Source of the DNA: Cycas panzhihuaensis | Taxonomy: Eukaryota > Cycadophyta | Length of the DNA stretch: 64,000 bases | Direction: 5' to 3' | Assembly (NCBI GenBank): GCA_023213395.1 | Contig: CM041465.1 | Coordinates: forward strand, 69,013,741-69,077,740 | Shown here: piece after piece, positions 31,640-41,289 of the stretch | Layout of the letters: each line of letters opens with the position of its first letter | Numbering within the stretch: the first letter of the stretch is position 1 | Position numbers and translations under genes: made by a program | The notes under the pieces: model-generated | Seen by the model: the letters and a program-made list of their open reading frames with translations, nothing else | Database searches by the model: none | Told to the model about the DNA's origin: nothing

Positions 31640-32797
31640 TTGAGCATCCTTGCTCAACAAAACTCCAAAAAAATCAAAATTTCGGGGTATCCCTCCCCCA
31701 CTCTGTCTCAAGGCGGCTCCTGCTGCCTCGGTCCTCCCAAAATTTCCTCGTTTATCTGTGTCAGGGTGGCAATAATGGCATCCTTCTCCTTTATTTTCTC
31801 CTGAAGGGCCGCTATCTCTGCTTTATACCCTGCCTCCAAATCCTAAATCATCTGAATGATTGGTCCTGCTTTGTCCTGCGGTGTAGGAGGTGTTGAGGGC
31901 TCTCCGACCTCTGCTGCTGCTGGGAAGTCTTCCCATTCTTCCTGTGATGCTTCGCCTCTTCCTCCTCTTCTTCTTCTCGCTTCCTCCTCCCTTTCTTCCT
32001 CTTTCCATGACGATGGACAACTTGCTTTGTCCTGTGAGGAATAGGTGTTCTGAGGTTTTTGTAACCAGGTAAGGACCTTCTGCATTTGCTTCTGAACTCG
32101 CCATTTAGCTTCCATGCTTGTTGTTGTATCTGGGAACTCTGCTACCCACTGTTTGATGATTGGTTCCCGAGGAGAAATGGTGGTTCATGTTAATTGAACT
32201 TCCAGACACTGATAAAATAATATTGCCAAAAGCAGTGAAGGATGGCGGAAGGGGTGTGTCCGGATTTCGTGCAACTGTTGTATCATATTCTCTGACAAAA
32301 ATTCGGACCAATTCATTCTTTCTCCATCCCGAATTTTTAATAGTACCTGCATCATGCCTCCCACGGATGTAGGTATACTTCCTCTTTGACAAAAACCTGG
32401 AATTAATCACTTTGGCCACCCACTGTAATCTGTCGTCTATAATGTCAGCTACCCTGATTCCGTCGGACATTATTTGAGTGTTAGGCTGGCATAACTCCCT
32501 CATCCACATTTCCCTGTCAACCTCTGATCTTTTTGTTCCCAATGGAACTTCTCCCTCCTTGGGAAGTCCAGTGATAGTATGGACTATATCTGCGTCCATT
32601 TTAACCTTACTGCTGTTTGCTTTTAGGGCCATCTGGATTTGGTCCATTAATTCTGGGTCATAATACATAGGGTTACAAAAAATGTAGTCCTTCCAGCCTG
32701 CCTGCTTAACCCTCGTCTGAAATGCCGCTGGTAGGGCTTGGAGGTCCTGTTTGAGCTTGGGAATGTATGCCTCTTGGCACCCTGCTGTCCTCATCAT
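31640..32797 (-). CDS. Gypsy-D extra ORF (ORF3) downstream of integrase
   Basis: The open frame extends 311 codons upstream to 33040, but homology with Gypsy-B begins at MMRTAGCQEAYIPKL, so the likely start is 32797. The conserved core has VKQAGWKDYIF, MYYDPELMDQI, ITGLPKEGEVPLGTKR, MWMRELCQP, MSDGIRVADIID, LQWVAKVI and RFLSKRKYTYI. The first frame ends at 32105. An overlapping frame (31843-32115) encodes an Arg/Glu-rich stretch, and past a TAG a coiled-coil tail (KAEIAALQEKIKEKDAII) ends near 31735. The LC..W/SDG...W core pattern recalls the putative plant transposon protein domain linked to Athila-type elements (inference). No membrane segment is seen and the function is unknown. Confidence 0.75.
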
Positions 32798-32959
32798 GGC
32801 TGTGGATTTCCAGAGGTAAGAAAGAAACCAAAGCGTGCAGTGAGAACCGCACGTGCGCACCTCGAGGAACGCTTGCCGTTTCTCCGCTTGGCGTGTGATG
32901 CGCATGCAGCAAATTCTTGCGTGCCGTAGTTCGTTCCGTTCTGCATACCGCACGGGAAT

Positions 32960-33400
32960 GTTCGCAGGTACGTAATGATTTGTCGTTTTGTATTTTGTCT
33001 TATACGTGCCCTTGGTACGTATAATGTTAAAGACTTCCATTATGCGTACTCGATTACGTACTTTCTTTGGTACGTATAATGTAAATAGTCACTTAAGTAT
33101 TTTTTACACAGTGCATACCTGATTACGTACGTCGTTGGTACGTATAATGTATGATTTTAACTTACGCTCCTTTGCACTGTGCGTACCTGTCTGCGTACTT
33201 TTCAGGTAAAGTTATTTATACTATGCGTACCTGTCCGCATACTTTTCAGGTACGTATAGTATAATTCCGAGTCACTTTTTCAACTATACGTACTTTAGTG
33301 AATTCCTTTGGTACGTATAGTGCATTTTCCACTTTTATCCTTTGTTTCAATTTTGCACGGTAACATACCTTTTTGGTACGCATAATCGTAATTTGCTTGT
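32960..33400 (-). repeat. Gypsy-D array of imperfect hairpins
   Basis: Six copies of a GGTACGTATARTG-type arm lie at 33014, 33069, 33137, 33249, 33310 and 33375. Most are paired with an upstream inverted arm. Examples are 33038-33049 with 33070-33081, and 33218-33233 with 33247-33262 (16-bp arms, one mismatch). The array lies between integrase and ORF3. Confidence 0.8.
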
Positions 33401-33615
33401 ATCTTGATGAATTTTCCTCGATTTTTCTCGGATTATCTTCTTTGTTGCTTATATCAGTAATGAGTTACGGTTATTTTTTATTTTTTCCAATTTTTATTTT
33501 TTCAATTTTTGTATCCATACCGAACTGGATCATGGCTCGGTATCAAGGCAGTTGATTGCCTCAACATCATGCGATACGATATGATACAACCAACTGATCC
33601 TGCTGGTAAGCTGGG
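33401..33615 (-). other. Gypsy-D spacer next to integrase
   Basis: T-rich on the plus strand, with no coding frame recognised. Confidence 0.5.
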
Positions 33616-34749
33616 CTACTCAATGTAAGGCTTGAGTCTGCTACCATTTACCCGTGTAGGTAACAGAGGTCCGTCGATCTCTCGGTCGCACGACCGTTCT
33701 CGAAAATTCTTTCCGTGATGTATGGTCCCAACCATCGCATCTTGAGTTTCCCGGGGTGCGTTTTGAATTTCTTTGTCGTCAGACAACAATACTTGATCAC
33801 CTTCGCTGAATTGTGGTTTCCGCAGATGGCGGTCATGCCACGCTTTTTGTCGTCGCTTTTCTATATGTTGCACCCAATTCGCTAGATGTCGCGTTTCTTC
33901 CAACCGTATTAAATCTTCCAGTCGTCGTTCCAAGGACTGGAGGTCGTCTAGTCGGCATTGTATTGCCACTCGTAAGCTGGGTATTTCGAGCTTGGTCGGA
34001 AGAATAACTTCCGTGCCATATACAAGCTGAAATGGGGTCTGTCCAACTGATCTTTTGTATGTCGTACGAAAGGCCCATAGTACGGAAGGTAACTTTTCAG
34101 CCCAATCTGATCTGCCGATGTCACATATCTTTCGTAAACAGTTCTCGATTATCTTGTTCGAGCTCTCCGCTTGACCATTGGCTCTCGGATAGTAGGGAGT
34201 TGATTTCCGATGGCTAATCATGAAGGTGGTTGTCAGTGTTTCAATCGTTTGGTTGAGGAAGTGGGCACCTTGGTCACTGACAATCTCCAAAGGGCATCCA
34301 AATCGCGTGATTATCACCTCATACAGAAATCTTGCTGTGCTTTCTGCATCGGCTTTCCTCAATGCGCGTGCTTCCACCCACTTTGTCGTATAGTCGGTTG
34401 CCACCAGAATGTATCGAGCTTTTGATCTCCGTGCTGCTGGTTTGATAGGCCCCACAAAGTCGAGTCCCCACCTCTCGAACGGTGCCAAAGGTAGTATAGG
34501 ATGCAACGGGTGGAAATCCTGTCAATTAGGTTTCCCCACACGTTGGCAATAGTCGCATGTTTGAACCCATTTTTTGACATCGTCGAACATTGACGGCCAC
34601 CAGAATCCCGACGTCAAGATTTTTCGCCATGTGGCCAATTTCCCCATGTGGCCACCCGCTACTCCTTCATGTGCCTGCGACATGATCTGGTTTGTCTCAT
34701 GCTGTCGAACACAACGTCGCAATATGTCATCCGGCCCCAATTTGTACAA
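33616..34749 (-). CDS. Gypsy-D integrase
   Basis: The zinc domain at 34522-34749 has H2C2 ligands (RQHETNQIMSQAHEG...CDYCQRVGKPN). The core at 33616-34506 has WGLDFVGPIKPA, LVATDYTTKWVEA (first Asp), VSDQGAHFLN (second Asp) and GQAESSNKI with the catalytic Glu at 34165-34167. All three catalytic residues are present. A stop near 34519 separates the two parts, and a frameshift near 33830 disturbs the C-terminal GKLKMRWLGPY region. No chromodomain is seen, so it is not a chromovirus. It inserts element DNA into chromosomes. Confidence 0.88.
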
Positions 34750-35572
34750 CTCACCGATAAGCCGTCTGACTCCGCTCTTCTGATGAAATTTCTTTTCCCC
34801 ATACGATCTAATTCCGCTGGCACTTCACCGGTCTCTAAGTACTCTGGTATTCAACCTCATACCAGTCTGTTGGAACTGCATCTACGCTGAATAGAGCTGC
34901 GTCTGGAAAATCATCCGGTATCCCTGTGGCTTTCTCCCCATTTTTGATTCTCGATAGTTGATCTGGAATGATGTGCGCCTTGCCAGGTTTCACAATGATT
35001 TTGAATGAGAATTATTGGAACAACATTAACCATCTACTGATCCTTCCTCGCATAATGGGTTTATTCACCAGATACATCAAGGCTTGGTGGTCGACGAAAA
35101 ACAGGAATGGATTAGATAACAGATAATGTCGAAACTTTTGTAATGCATAAACCATGCCGAGTGCTTCCCTTTCTGTCGTCGTATAATTCTGCTCTGCTCT
35201 CGTAAGTTTCCGACTGGCAAAATAGATTGGATGATCCGTTTTATCATCACTGGGTTGGGCCAATACGCATCCAATAGCGTATTGTGACGCATCCACATGT
35301 ACGTGGAAAGTTTTCTTCCAATCTGGGAATCGCAGTATAGGCGCTGCTACAATGGCCTGTTTTAATGTTTCGAATGCTCGTTGCTGATCTTCTGTCCATA
35401 TCCATTCAATATTCTTTTTTAGCAACTCTTCTAGAGGTCCAGATATATATGCATATCCTCTGATGAATTTTCTATAATATCCTGTCAAACCCAAAAAACC
35501 TTTCAACTGCTTCCTCGTACTTGGTGTCGGAAAGTGTAAAATGGCAGACACTTTTGCTGGATCTGTCAGCAA
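34750..35572 (-). CDS. Gypsy-D RNase H
   Basis: The open part 35012-35572 starts in the RT connection (KGFLGLTGYYRKFIRGYA, WTEDQQRAFETLK). It continues into RNase H: HVDASQYAIGCVLAQ, YFASRKLTRAEQNYTTTEREALGMVYAL and FVDHQALMYLVN. The catalytic Asp-Glu-Asp set is visible. A stop after LMLFQ at about 35012 precedes the tail (PGKAHIIPDQLSR). No second RNase H is found before integrase. Confidence 0.88.
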
Positions 35573-36594
35573 TCCTTCTTTGCTGACTATATGTCCCAGG
35601 AGGTTTCCAAAGGGTACCAGAAATGTACATTTTTCTGGATTGAGACAGTTTATTTTCCCGGCGTTTGCAACATTTCTCTCCGCTTTCCATATGATTTTTC
35701 ATTAACCCATACAATGTCCAATCGTCTAAGAATACAGCAACTTTTTCTCCAATAAATTTACGAAAAATATTAATCACAATTCGCTGAAATGTCACTGGTG
35801 CATTCGTAAGACCGAATGGCATTACCTTATAGGCGTATGTACCCCATTCTGTTACGAATGTTGTCTTTGCCTGATCCTCCGGGGCAATCTGCACTTGATT
35901 GTACCCACTAAATCCGTCTGTGAATGAATAGATTTCATTTCCTCCAACTGCTTCCAAAATATCTTCCGTGAAAGGTAACGGAAATGGATCTTTTTTCGTC
36001 ACTTTATTCAACTGTCTGTAATCCACACAGACTCGAATTTTCCCATTTTTCTTTGGAACTACTACTACAGGGCTCACCCAGTCACTGTAGTCGATTTCGT
36101 ATATATAACCCGCTTCCAATATTTTATCGAGTTCTGCTTTTACTTTTTCTTTATATTTTGGATTCATCCGATATGGTCGTTGTTTTACTGGTTTAGCGTC
36201 CTCTACTAAATCAATATGATGCATTCCTATCTCCGGAGGAAATACCTTTCATGTCTTTATACGACCATGCGAACACATCACGGAATTCTTCGAATAACTG
36301 TTGAGCTTCTGCTACCGTTTGGGAATCCCAATAGTTTCCAATTCGAATAAGCTTAGGATTTTCTGAATTATCAACATTAATTTCTGTAGTTTTCAACTTC
36401 GTTATACCCGCATCTTCTACATTTTCGGTTTTGTGCCCTGGGGCATCTTCTACTTTTCTTTCTCCAACGGTGAATTCTGTAAACTCTACAGGATAATTCA
36501 CAATTTCTTCTTCTTCACTATGTATGGATTCTACTGTTTCCTGATCTATCAAATGCTGTTCTAATTTTATGCTCATCATTCTGATATGTTTCAA
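35573..36594 (-). CDS. Gypsy-D reverse transcriptase
   Basis: The N-terminal part 36211-36594 (IRIGNYWDSQTVAEAQQLFEE, FAWSYKDMKGI) passes by frameshift near 36215 to 35472-36224. The second part has KQRPYRMNPKYKEKV, KIRVCVDYRQLNK, FTDGFSGYNQV and MPFGLTNAPVTFQR, with FLDD at 35721-35732. The catalytic Asp pair is intact. Another frameshift near 35690 leads into the RNase H frame. This is Ty3/gypsy RT of the non-chromodomain branch. Confidence 0.88.
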
Positions 36595-36697
36595 GATTTT
36601 GTTTACTTCTTGGTTTTCCGAAGTATGCCTAAACGATTATATAAGATTCCCTTAGGTTTCCCCAAGTTATATCTAGGTTTTGCTCCCTTCCCAGGAA

Positions 36698-37484
36698 CTA
36701 GTCTTTTGCTACTCTCCCCAAGGTGTGGTAGAAGTAGTTAGACCAATTCCGCTTAGGTATACTCAAAGATTTCCAATTTTGTTTACACACCTGTATGTGT
36801 TTTCTAGGGTCATGTCCTACATAGAATATTGGAATAGTTAGTTGGTCTGGATGATCGAATCGTATTCGAAACATCGTTTGCAATTCTTGCCAATTTCTAA
36901 GGGTATGTTGGTGAGCTAAGTACCAATACCAAGCTTTTCCTTGTAGGGTTAGGATTAAATCTTGCTGCCATTGGGTTTTGTCCCAATTTCCCTGCTCTAT
37001 CCAATACTCAACGCAGTGTGTTAAATGGGTAGTCCCATATATCTGTTCCCTGTAGAATGGTTTAACGTAAGTCCCAATGTAGATTTGATGCTTGTTTTTC
37101 CTAATAGTGATTTTATTTCCTAGACCAGACTCGCTAGAAGTACTTACTAGCAGTCCTCCTTCCATTTCCCCAGTTTTGGCGCCAATGGTTGGAAGAGACT
37201 TATGGCTAGGCGGGTGTACTTCTAAGGAAGAAGAGGAAGGAATATTACTTCCTTCCTCAGGTTGTAATAAAGGGGGGGGGTAAGGAATCTACCTCAGGAC
37301 CCACACCTGAAGTAGATGGGATGTCAGGGTTACTATTAACTAGAAAAAAACTACGAAAATTACTAGATAAACTAAGGGTTGGTTGGTCTAGGTTATTATC
37401 AATTTCCAAATGATCGTTAGTCAGCATATATTCAAAAGAATTTAAATCATTATCAATGTTTACAGATACACATTTAGATAACAA
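36698..37484 (-). CDS. Gypsy-D second capsid-like domain between protease and RT
   Basis: The open stretch 36698-37165 (155 codons) carries THLTHCVEYWIEQ, LTLQGKAWYWYLAHQ and NWQELQTMFRIRF at about residues 45-103 (36857-37033). The LxGxAxxWY...W..L...F..RF pattern is that of the Retrotrans_gag capsid family. Gag of the same element has its own copy (39271-39621, LRGVPLAWY...AFEERF). The upstream 37257-37484 (LLSKCVSVN...DSLPPPF) is in the protease frame. The switch to the second frame falls at the C9 tract (37272-37280). Gypsy-B has the same domain in the same place. The role is unknown; a duplicated capsid or an assembly factor would be possible. Confidence 0.75.
37272..37280 (-). repeat. 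Poly-C tract (coding strand), 9 C
   Basis: The protease-side frame reads LPPPF into a stop. The alternative frame across the same tract is open into the second capsid-like domain. A length change of the tract, or slippage on it, would connect them. Confidence 0.8.
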
Positions 37485-37523
37485 ATTACATCTGAGAGAA
37501 GAAGAGTTTACTTCATATGCGTC

Positions 37524-38561
37524 CTAAAGCCAGTAATCCACGAACCTCATACCGTGTTCGTCATCTGAAGAGTTGTATATTTCTTCGAGATCCGTTGGTT
37601 CTTCACACCGATGGTGCTTTGATGTGGTGGGTTCTTCTGCCATGTGAAAGATATGTTCTTCCCCAATGGAAGAAAATGTCGTGCTTATTCTTGTGGTCTT
37701 TGGATCCTTCGCAGGAATTACTTCAATCGAACTTCTTCCCAGCATTGGTAGTACCACTTTGTTGTTGTTGTCCGATAGAGTGAAGGTTACCTTTTCCCAA
37801 TTCTGAAGGCATTGTGTTTTGTATAACCAGGGCCTTCCTAGTAATGCTGGGTAGGGTGTGGCTCCTTTCTCCGTTTCCACGATTGTAAAGTCAATTCTTA
37901 CCACTATCCCTGCCACGTTTACTTTGATATTGGCCAATCTGCCCATGGGTCGTACCAATAGCTCATTGGCCAACTTCAGCGAATAGGTTGCTGCTTCCAG
38001 CTTCGGGCTTCCCAATTTTCGCCATGTTGCAGCTGGTAACACTTTTACTGCTGCGCCTCCATCCACAATTACTCGAGGGAATGTTTCTCCCAATACGGAC
38101 ATGGTTACCATTGGATCCATGTCAAATGATGGTATAACTTGTTTCAAACTTTTGGTAATTCCCTTCTGTAACACTCCTCCTTTGATCCAATCAATAACTT
38201 GAGACAGAGGAATAGTTAACTGCAACTGTTTCACTAGATTTTCCATCAATAGCAACATTCTGGGAATATCTTCTGCTGGTAATCCTTTAAACAACTCTTT
38301 CATTTGCACCATTTGGGGTTTTGTTGTAAGATCTTCCGGTAGTTTTTCTGGCTCTTTTTGTTTATTTTTCCGAACATAAACATACTTCGTTTCTGGTTTA
38401 CCCATTGGTAGTATATTCTCCTCCCGGACTAAACCATCTAACACTTGTTTCACTTGTTTGTACCGATCCATTTCTGTTGGGGGGTTTGGATATCCTTCAT
38501 CCAATTTCTCTTTCTGTTTGTTCTGTAGTTTCACATTCTTAGTTTCTGGCATGATTGTCAT
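37524..38561 (-). CDS. Gypsy-D protease with upstream helical region
   Basis: 345 codons without a stop. A Lys/Glu-rich N-terminal part and LLLMENLVKQLQLTIPLSQVIDWIKGG precede the retropepsin domain. The domain reads VIVDGGAAVKVLPAATWRKLG with catalytic DGG at 38055-38063, then VNVAGIVVRIDFTIV and ALLGRPWLYKTQCLQNW. DGG in place of DSG/DTG is common in plant Athila/Tat proteases. The C-terminal part is acidic (DLEEIYNSSDDEHG). It is likely part of a Gag-Pol polyprotein. Confidence 0.87.
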   Translation of the reverse strand: MTIMPETKNVKLQNKQKEKLDEGYPNPPTEMDRYKQVKQVLDGLVREENILPMGKPETKYVYVRKNKQKEPEKLPEDLTTKPQMVQMKELFKGLPAEDIPRMLLLMENLVKQLQLTIPLSQVIDWIKGGVLQKGITKSLKQVIPSFDMDPMVTMSVLGETFPRVIVDGGAAVKVLPAATWRKLGSPKLEAATYSLKLANELLVRPMGRLANIKVNVAGIVVRIDFTIVETEKGATPYPALLGRPWLYKTQCLQNWEKVTFTLSDNNNKVVLPMLGRSSIEVIPAKDPKTTRISTTFSSIGEEHIFHMAEEPTTSKHHRCEEPTDLEEIYNSSDDEHGMRFVDYWL

Positions 38562-40313
38562 TAGGTTAGTCGCTTTAGCTTTACCCTTGCAATCCTCTGT
38601 TTTGTGGTCGCTTGGGCCACAGTTACTGACACTGACGACTGCTCAGATTCTTGCTTCATTGGGCATTCGGACTTCCAGTGCCCGAACTGTAGACAGATGA
38701 GGCATCTCCCCATCGGTTGTTTTTTCCTCGAGGGTTCTGGTGCACCCCTCGTTGTATACACATTTCAAGGTGGGTTGCCTCTTCCCCGACCTCGACCTCT
38801 GAATGCTTTTCCCCTGGGATTGTAGAAACAATCCTTGGTTGTATGTGTGTCAACCTCACATATGTGGCACCACTTCTCCTGTTGGTGCGTCGCACTGTTT
38901 TTTAAATTCAAATCACATTGCCGGGTGGTATGTGAGTTTTCCTCACAGATGTGGCACCACTTGGGTACCCTTCCAGTGTGCTCTTTCTTCTTGGGCATCT
39001 CTTCTTCTTCCCGGTTATTTCTGATTTTTAATCTTGCTACTTCTTTTCTTAGTGATTCCAATTCTGATTCCTCTTCTGCTACCCCTACCTGGCAGAAGGG
39101 TCGATTGTATCTTGGTTACCTTCAATTCTCTAATCTCATCTTGTAATCTTAACAAAGAAGGAATCTTGTCCTCTGCTTGGGCATCCATTTCCATCTCAAA
39201 ATCTAATGCCAGATCTTGAGCATTCTTGAATGACTTTAGCGGATGAGCATGCATCATGGCTCGCAACTTCTCATTCAAATTCTCTTACGAAGTAATTCTT
39301 CATATTATGATCCGTGATTGTTTCATTGATCATGCTTGCTGCAATAATCTTCATTCGGCTAATGTAAGTTAGGACGGATTCCCCCGGCCTCTGCTCGATC
39401 TCGCAGCGATTTCCACGCTTCATTATCATAAACTTTTGAAATCTCTCCTCAAACGCTTTCTTAATCTTTACCCATGGCTCATTTTTGTTTGTTTCCTTAT
39501 ACCAAGCCAAGGGTACTCCTCTCAACGTACAGGTGAAGCGTGCTTTGATTTCATCTTCGTCCGTAATCTTTTTGACATCAATGAGGTTCCAAATAGATAC
39601 ACGTGCTTTCATCAAGGTCAAGTATCATTGAAGATTAGTTTCCCAAAGTCTCTATAGTCGTCCATCTTGGGAGATTGCAACTGTCCCCCACCTGATGGTG
39701 ATCTTTCCCCTCCTCCGCCCTTTGGGGATGCATCGAGTAACTACTGCGTATTATCTTTTCCAAACAACGGATTTTTGAACGGAGTTTTTATGTGTATAGG
39801 TTCCACTACACCTGGAACTTGTATAGTCAATGGTGTTACCGTAATGTAAGATTAATCCGATCCCCTTTCTGTCGAATCTTCAAAAAGTTGTCTCGTTAGC
39901 TTGTTTTCCCAATATGCCGAGGGACCTTCCTCCGCCTTCTTATCGCTATCACCTAGGTCCTTCGGGCTGTCCTCCACTGGTATACTTCCCTCTGTTAGGA
40001 TCTCTTTATGCTTTTCGTCCACTTTTGGCTTCCCTTCAATCTCCGGGCTAAACAAATCATCTCTGATAGGGGCTGGTGTCAATACCATGCGTTCGCCATG
40101 GGTTTCCTCTTCCTGAGGTGTCTGGGCTCCACTTGCCTCCGATCCTTCAACGGACTGTCCCTTAGTGTCGTTGTTTTGCGAACTTAATCTCCTCGCCCTT
40201 CTGAGTTTTGCTTCTTTTGACCATGCTAGTGCCCTTTGTCTACTAGTCTCCTTTTCCTTGGGTGAAGTATCCTTCTGGGGCTCTTCCGACCTTGAAGGCC
40301 TCTTAGGTGGCAT
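38562..40313 (-). pseudogene. Gypsy-D gag with capsid and four CCHC motifs (frameshifted)
   Basis: ATG at 40313 opens MPPKRPSRSEEPQ, a basic then acidic region of 153 codons ending NKLTRQLFED. The capsid lies at 39271-39621 (LRGVPLAWYKET, IKKAFEERF, GESVLTYISRM) and 39015-39278 (AQDLALDFEME). Knuckles follow: CHICEENSHTTRQC, CHICEVDTHTTKDC (both in 38765-39061), CLICLQFGHWKSEC (38640-38690) and a decayed NCGPSDHKTEDC (about 38580-38620). About four frame changes are present. Gag packages element RNA. Confidence 0.87.
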
Positions 40314-40433
40314 TGGAAGGTCCCCTGGCTGCCGGTGGCTTAGTTACAGCCCGCCATCACGACGGCAGCCAGGGTCCTCTGCCCTTTACACATTCTTTTC
40401 CCTTGAAACCCCTGGGCCCTGTCCCTCCTCAAT

Positions 40434-40454
40434 GGACGTAGGCAACGGAACCAA
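40434..40454 (-). other. Gypsy-D primer binding site
   Basis: The minus strand reads TTGGTTCCGTTGCC and on, directly after the LTR. It shares CCGTTGCC with the TGGCGCCGTTGCC site of Athila/Tat elements and matches Gypsy-B. Confidence 0.7.
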
Positions 40455-41289
40455 TGTTGACTTCACTGGGGGTGCCTTGTTACACTTACAAGATACCCTT
40501 TGCTGCACTTGTCAAGGTTACACAGCGCTATAGTCTAGTTTCGTGGATCATCACAACATGGTCATTCACATACATTCCACATACATTTCATATATAATTC
40601 ATGAATGGTACACAACAAAGATGTAAATCAATACATACTTCAAAGAAATCATCATCACAACATCAAGCATACACCAATTTCCACGTAACTCTTCCTTTTA
40701 TTAATTCAACGGTTCATTTACGTAGGTGGAATGCATTCCACGAGCATTCCAAAGATACATCGATCCTTTTGTTACATATGCGTACCTAGATGGTACTTAT
40801 CATACATTCATGCTCCAATCGGCATCATGCGTCGCATCTCCGTACACTGGCGTGCATCTGATATCCGGCTCTCACCCTAACACGGTGAATCATGCGTACC
40901 TCCTTAAGTACTCATCTTTGGTACCTTTTGGTCAAGGGTTATGACCGTCATCATAATCGTACCCCTTCACCATGCACTCTTCACTTAATCACTTTGTTTG
41001 GCCTTAATTAATTACTCCTTTGGGTCCGTGCGTTCAGACGCGTCGTCAGCACCTCCCGTGTCTTCACCGGTCCCCACAGTCGTCGTGCATCGCCGCTTGG
41101 TTCCGCTCCGCCGGTACGCTCCCGTCATGCGTGCCGTTCGTGCACGCACCTATCATACGTACCCAAAATGCTTGTTTCTCTGCCGTTTTGCCTCGTGCGT
41201 ACCTCCGTACGGTTCGTACCTGCACAACTCGGGTTATCTGACCTACCTCTGGTCCTCACACAACCATTGAGTCAATTTTAACTCCAACA
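40455..41289 (-). repeat. Gypsy-D 5' LTR
   Basis: 835 bp, partner of 30790-31613, with GGAATGCATTCC at 40728-40739 and the same gcgtac/ggtac motif field. It is followed by accat at 41290-41294. Confidence 0.94.

Larger units (their letters stand above)
30790..41289 (-). mobile_element. Gypsy-D, best preserved Ty3/gypsy element
   Basis: LTRs at 30790-31613 and 40455-41289, with the perfect 5-bp duplication accat. The element is 10.5 kb on the minus strand. Order: primer site, gag (capsid plus four knuckles), protease, second capsid-like domain, RT, RNase H, integrase, hairpin spacer, ORF3. It is the same family architecture as Gypsy-B, but the LTRs share little beyond their ends. RT, RNase H and integrase keep their catalytic residues; a few frameshifts and stops remain. 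Confidence 0.95.

Noticed and set aside
31856-32072. Plus-strand Leu/Ser-rich open frames
   Set aside because: They are the antisense of the Arg/Glu-rich tail of Gypsy-D ORF3.
32960-33400. Regularly spaced palindromic units as a CRISPR array
   Set aside because: The DNA is plant nuclear, spacers are not of uniform length, units are degenerate, and the array lies inside a retrotransposon. No cas-like gene is present.
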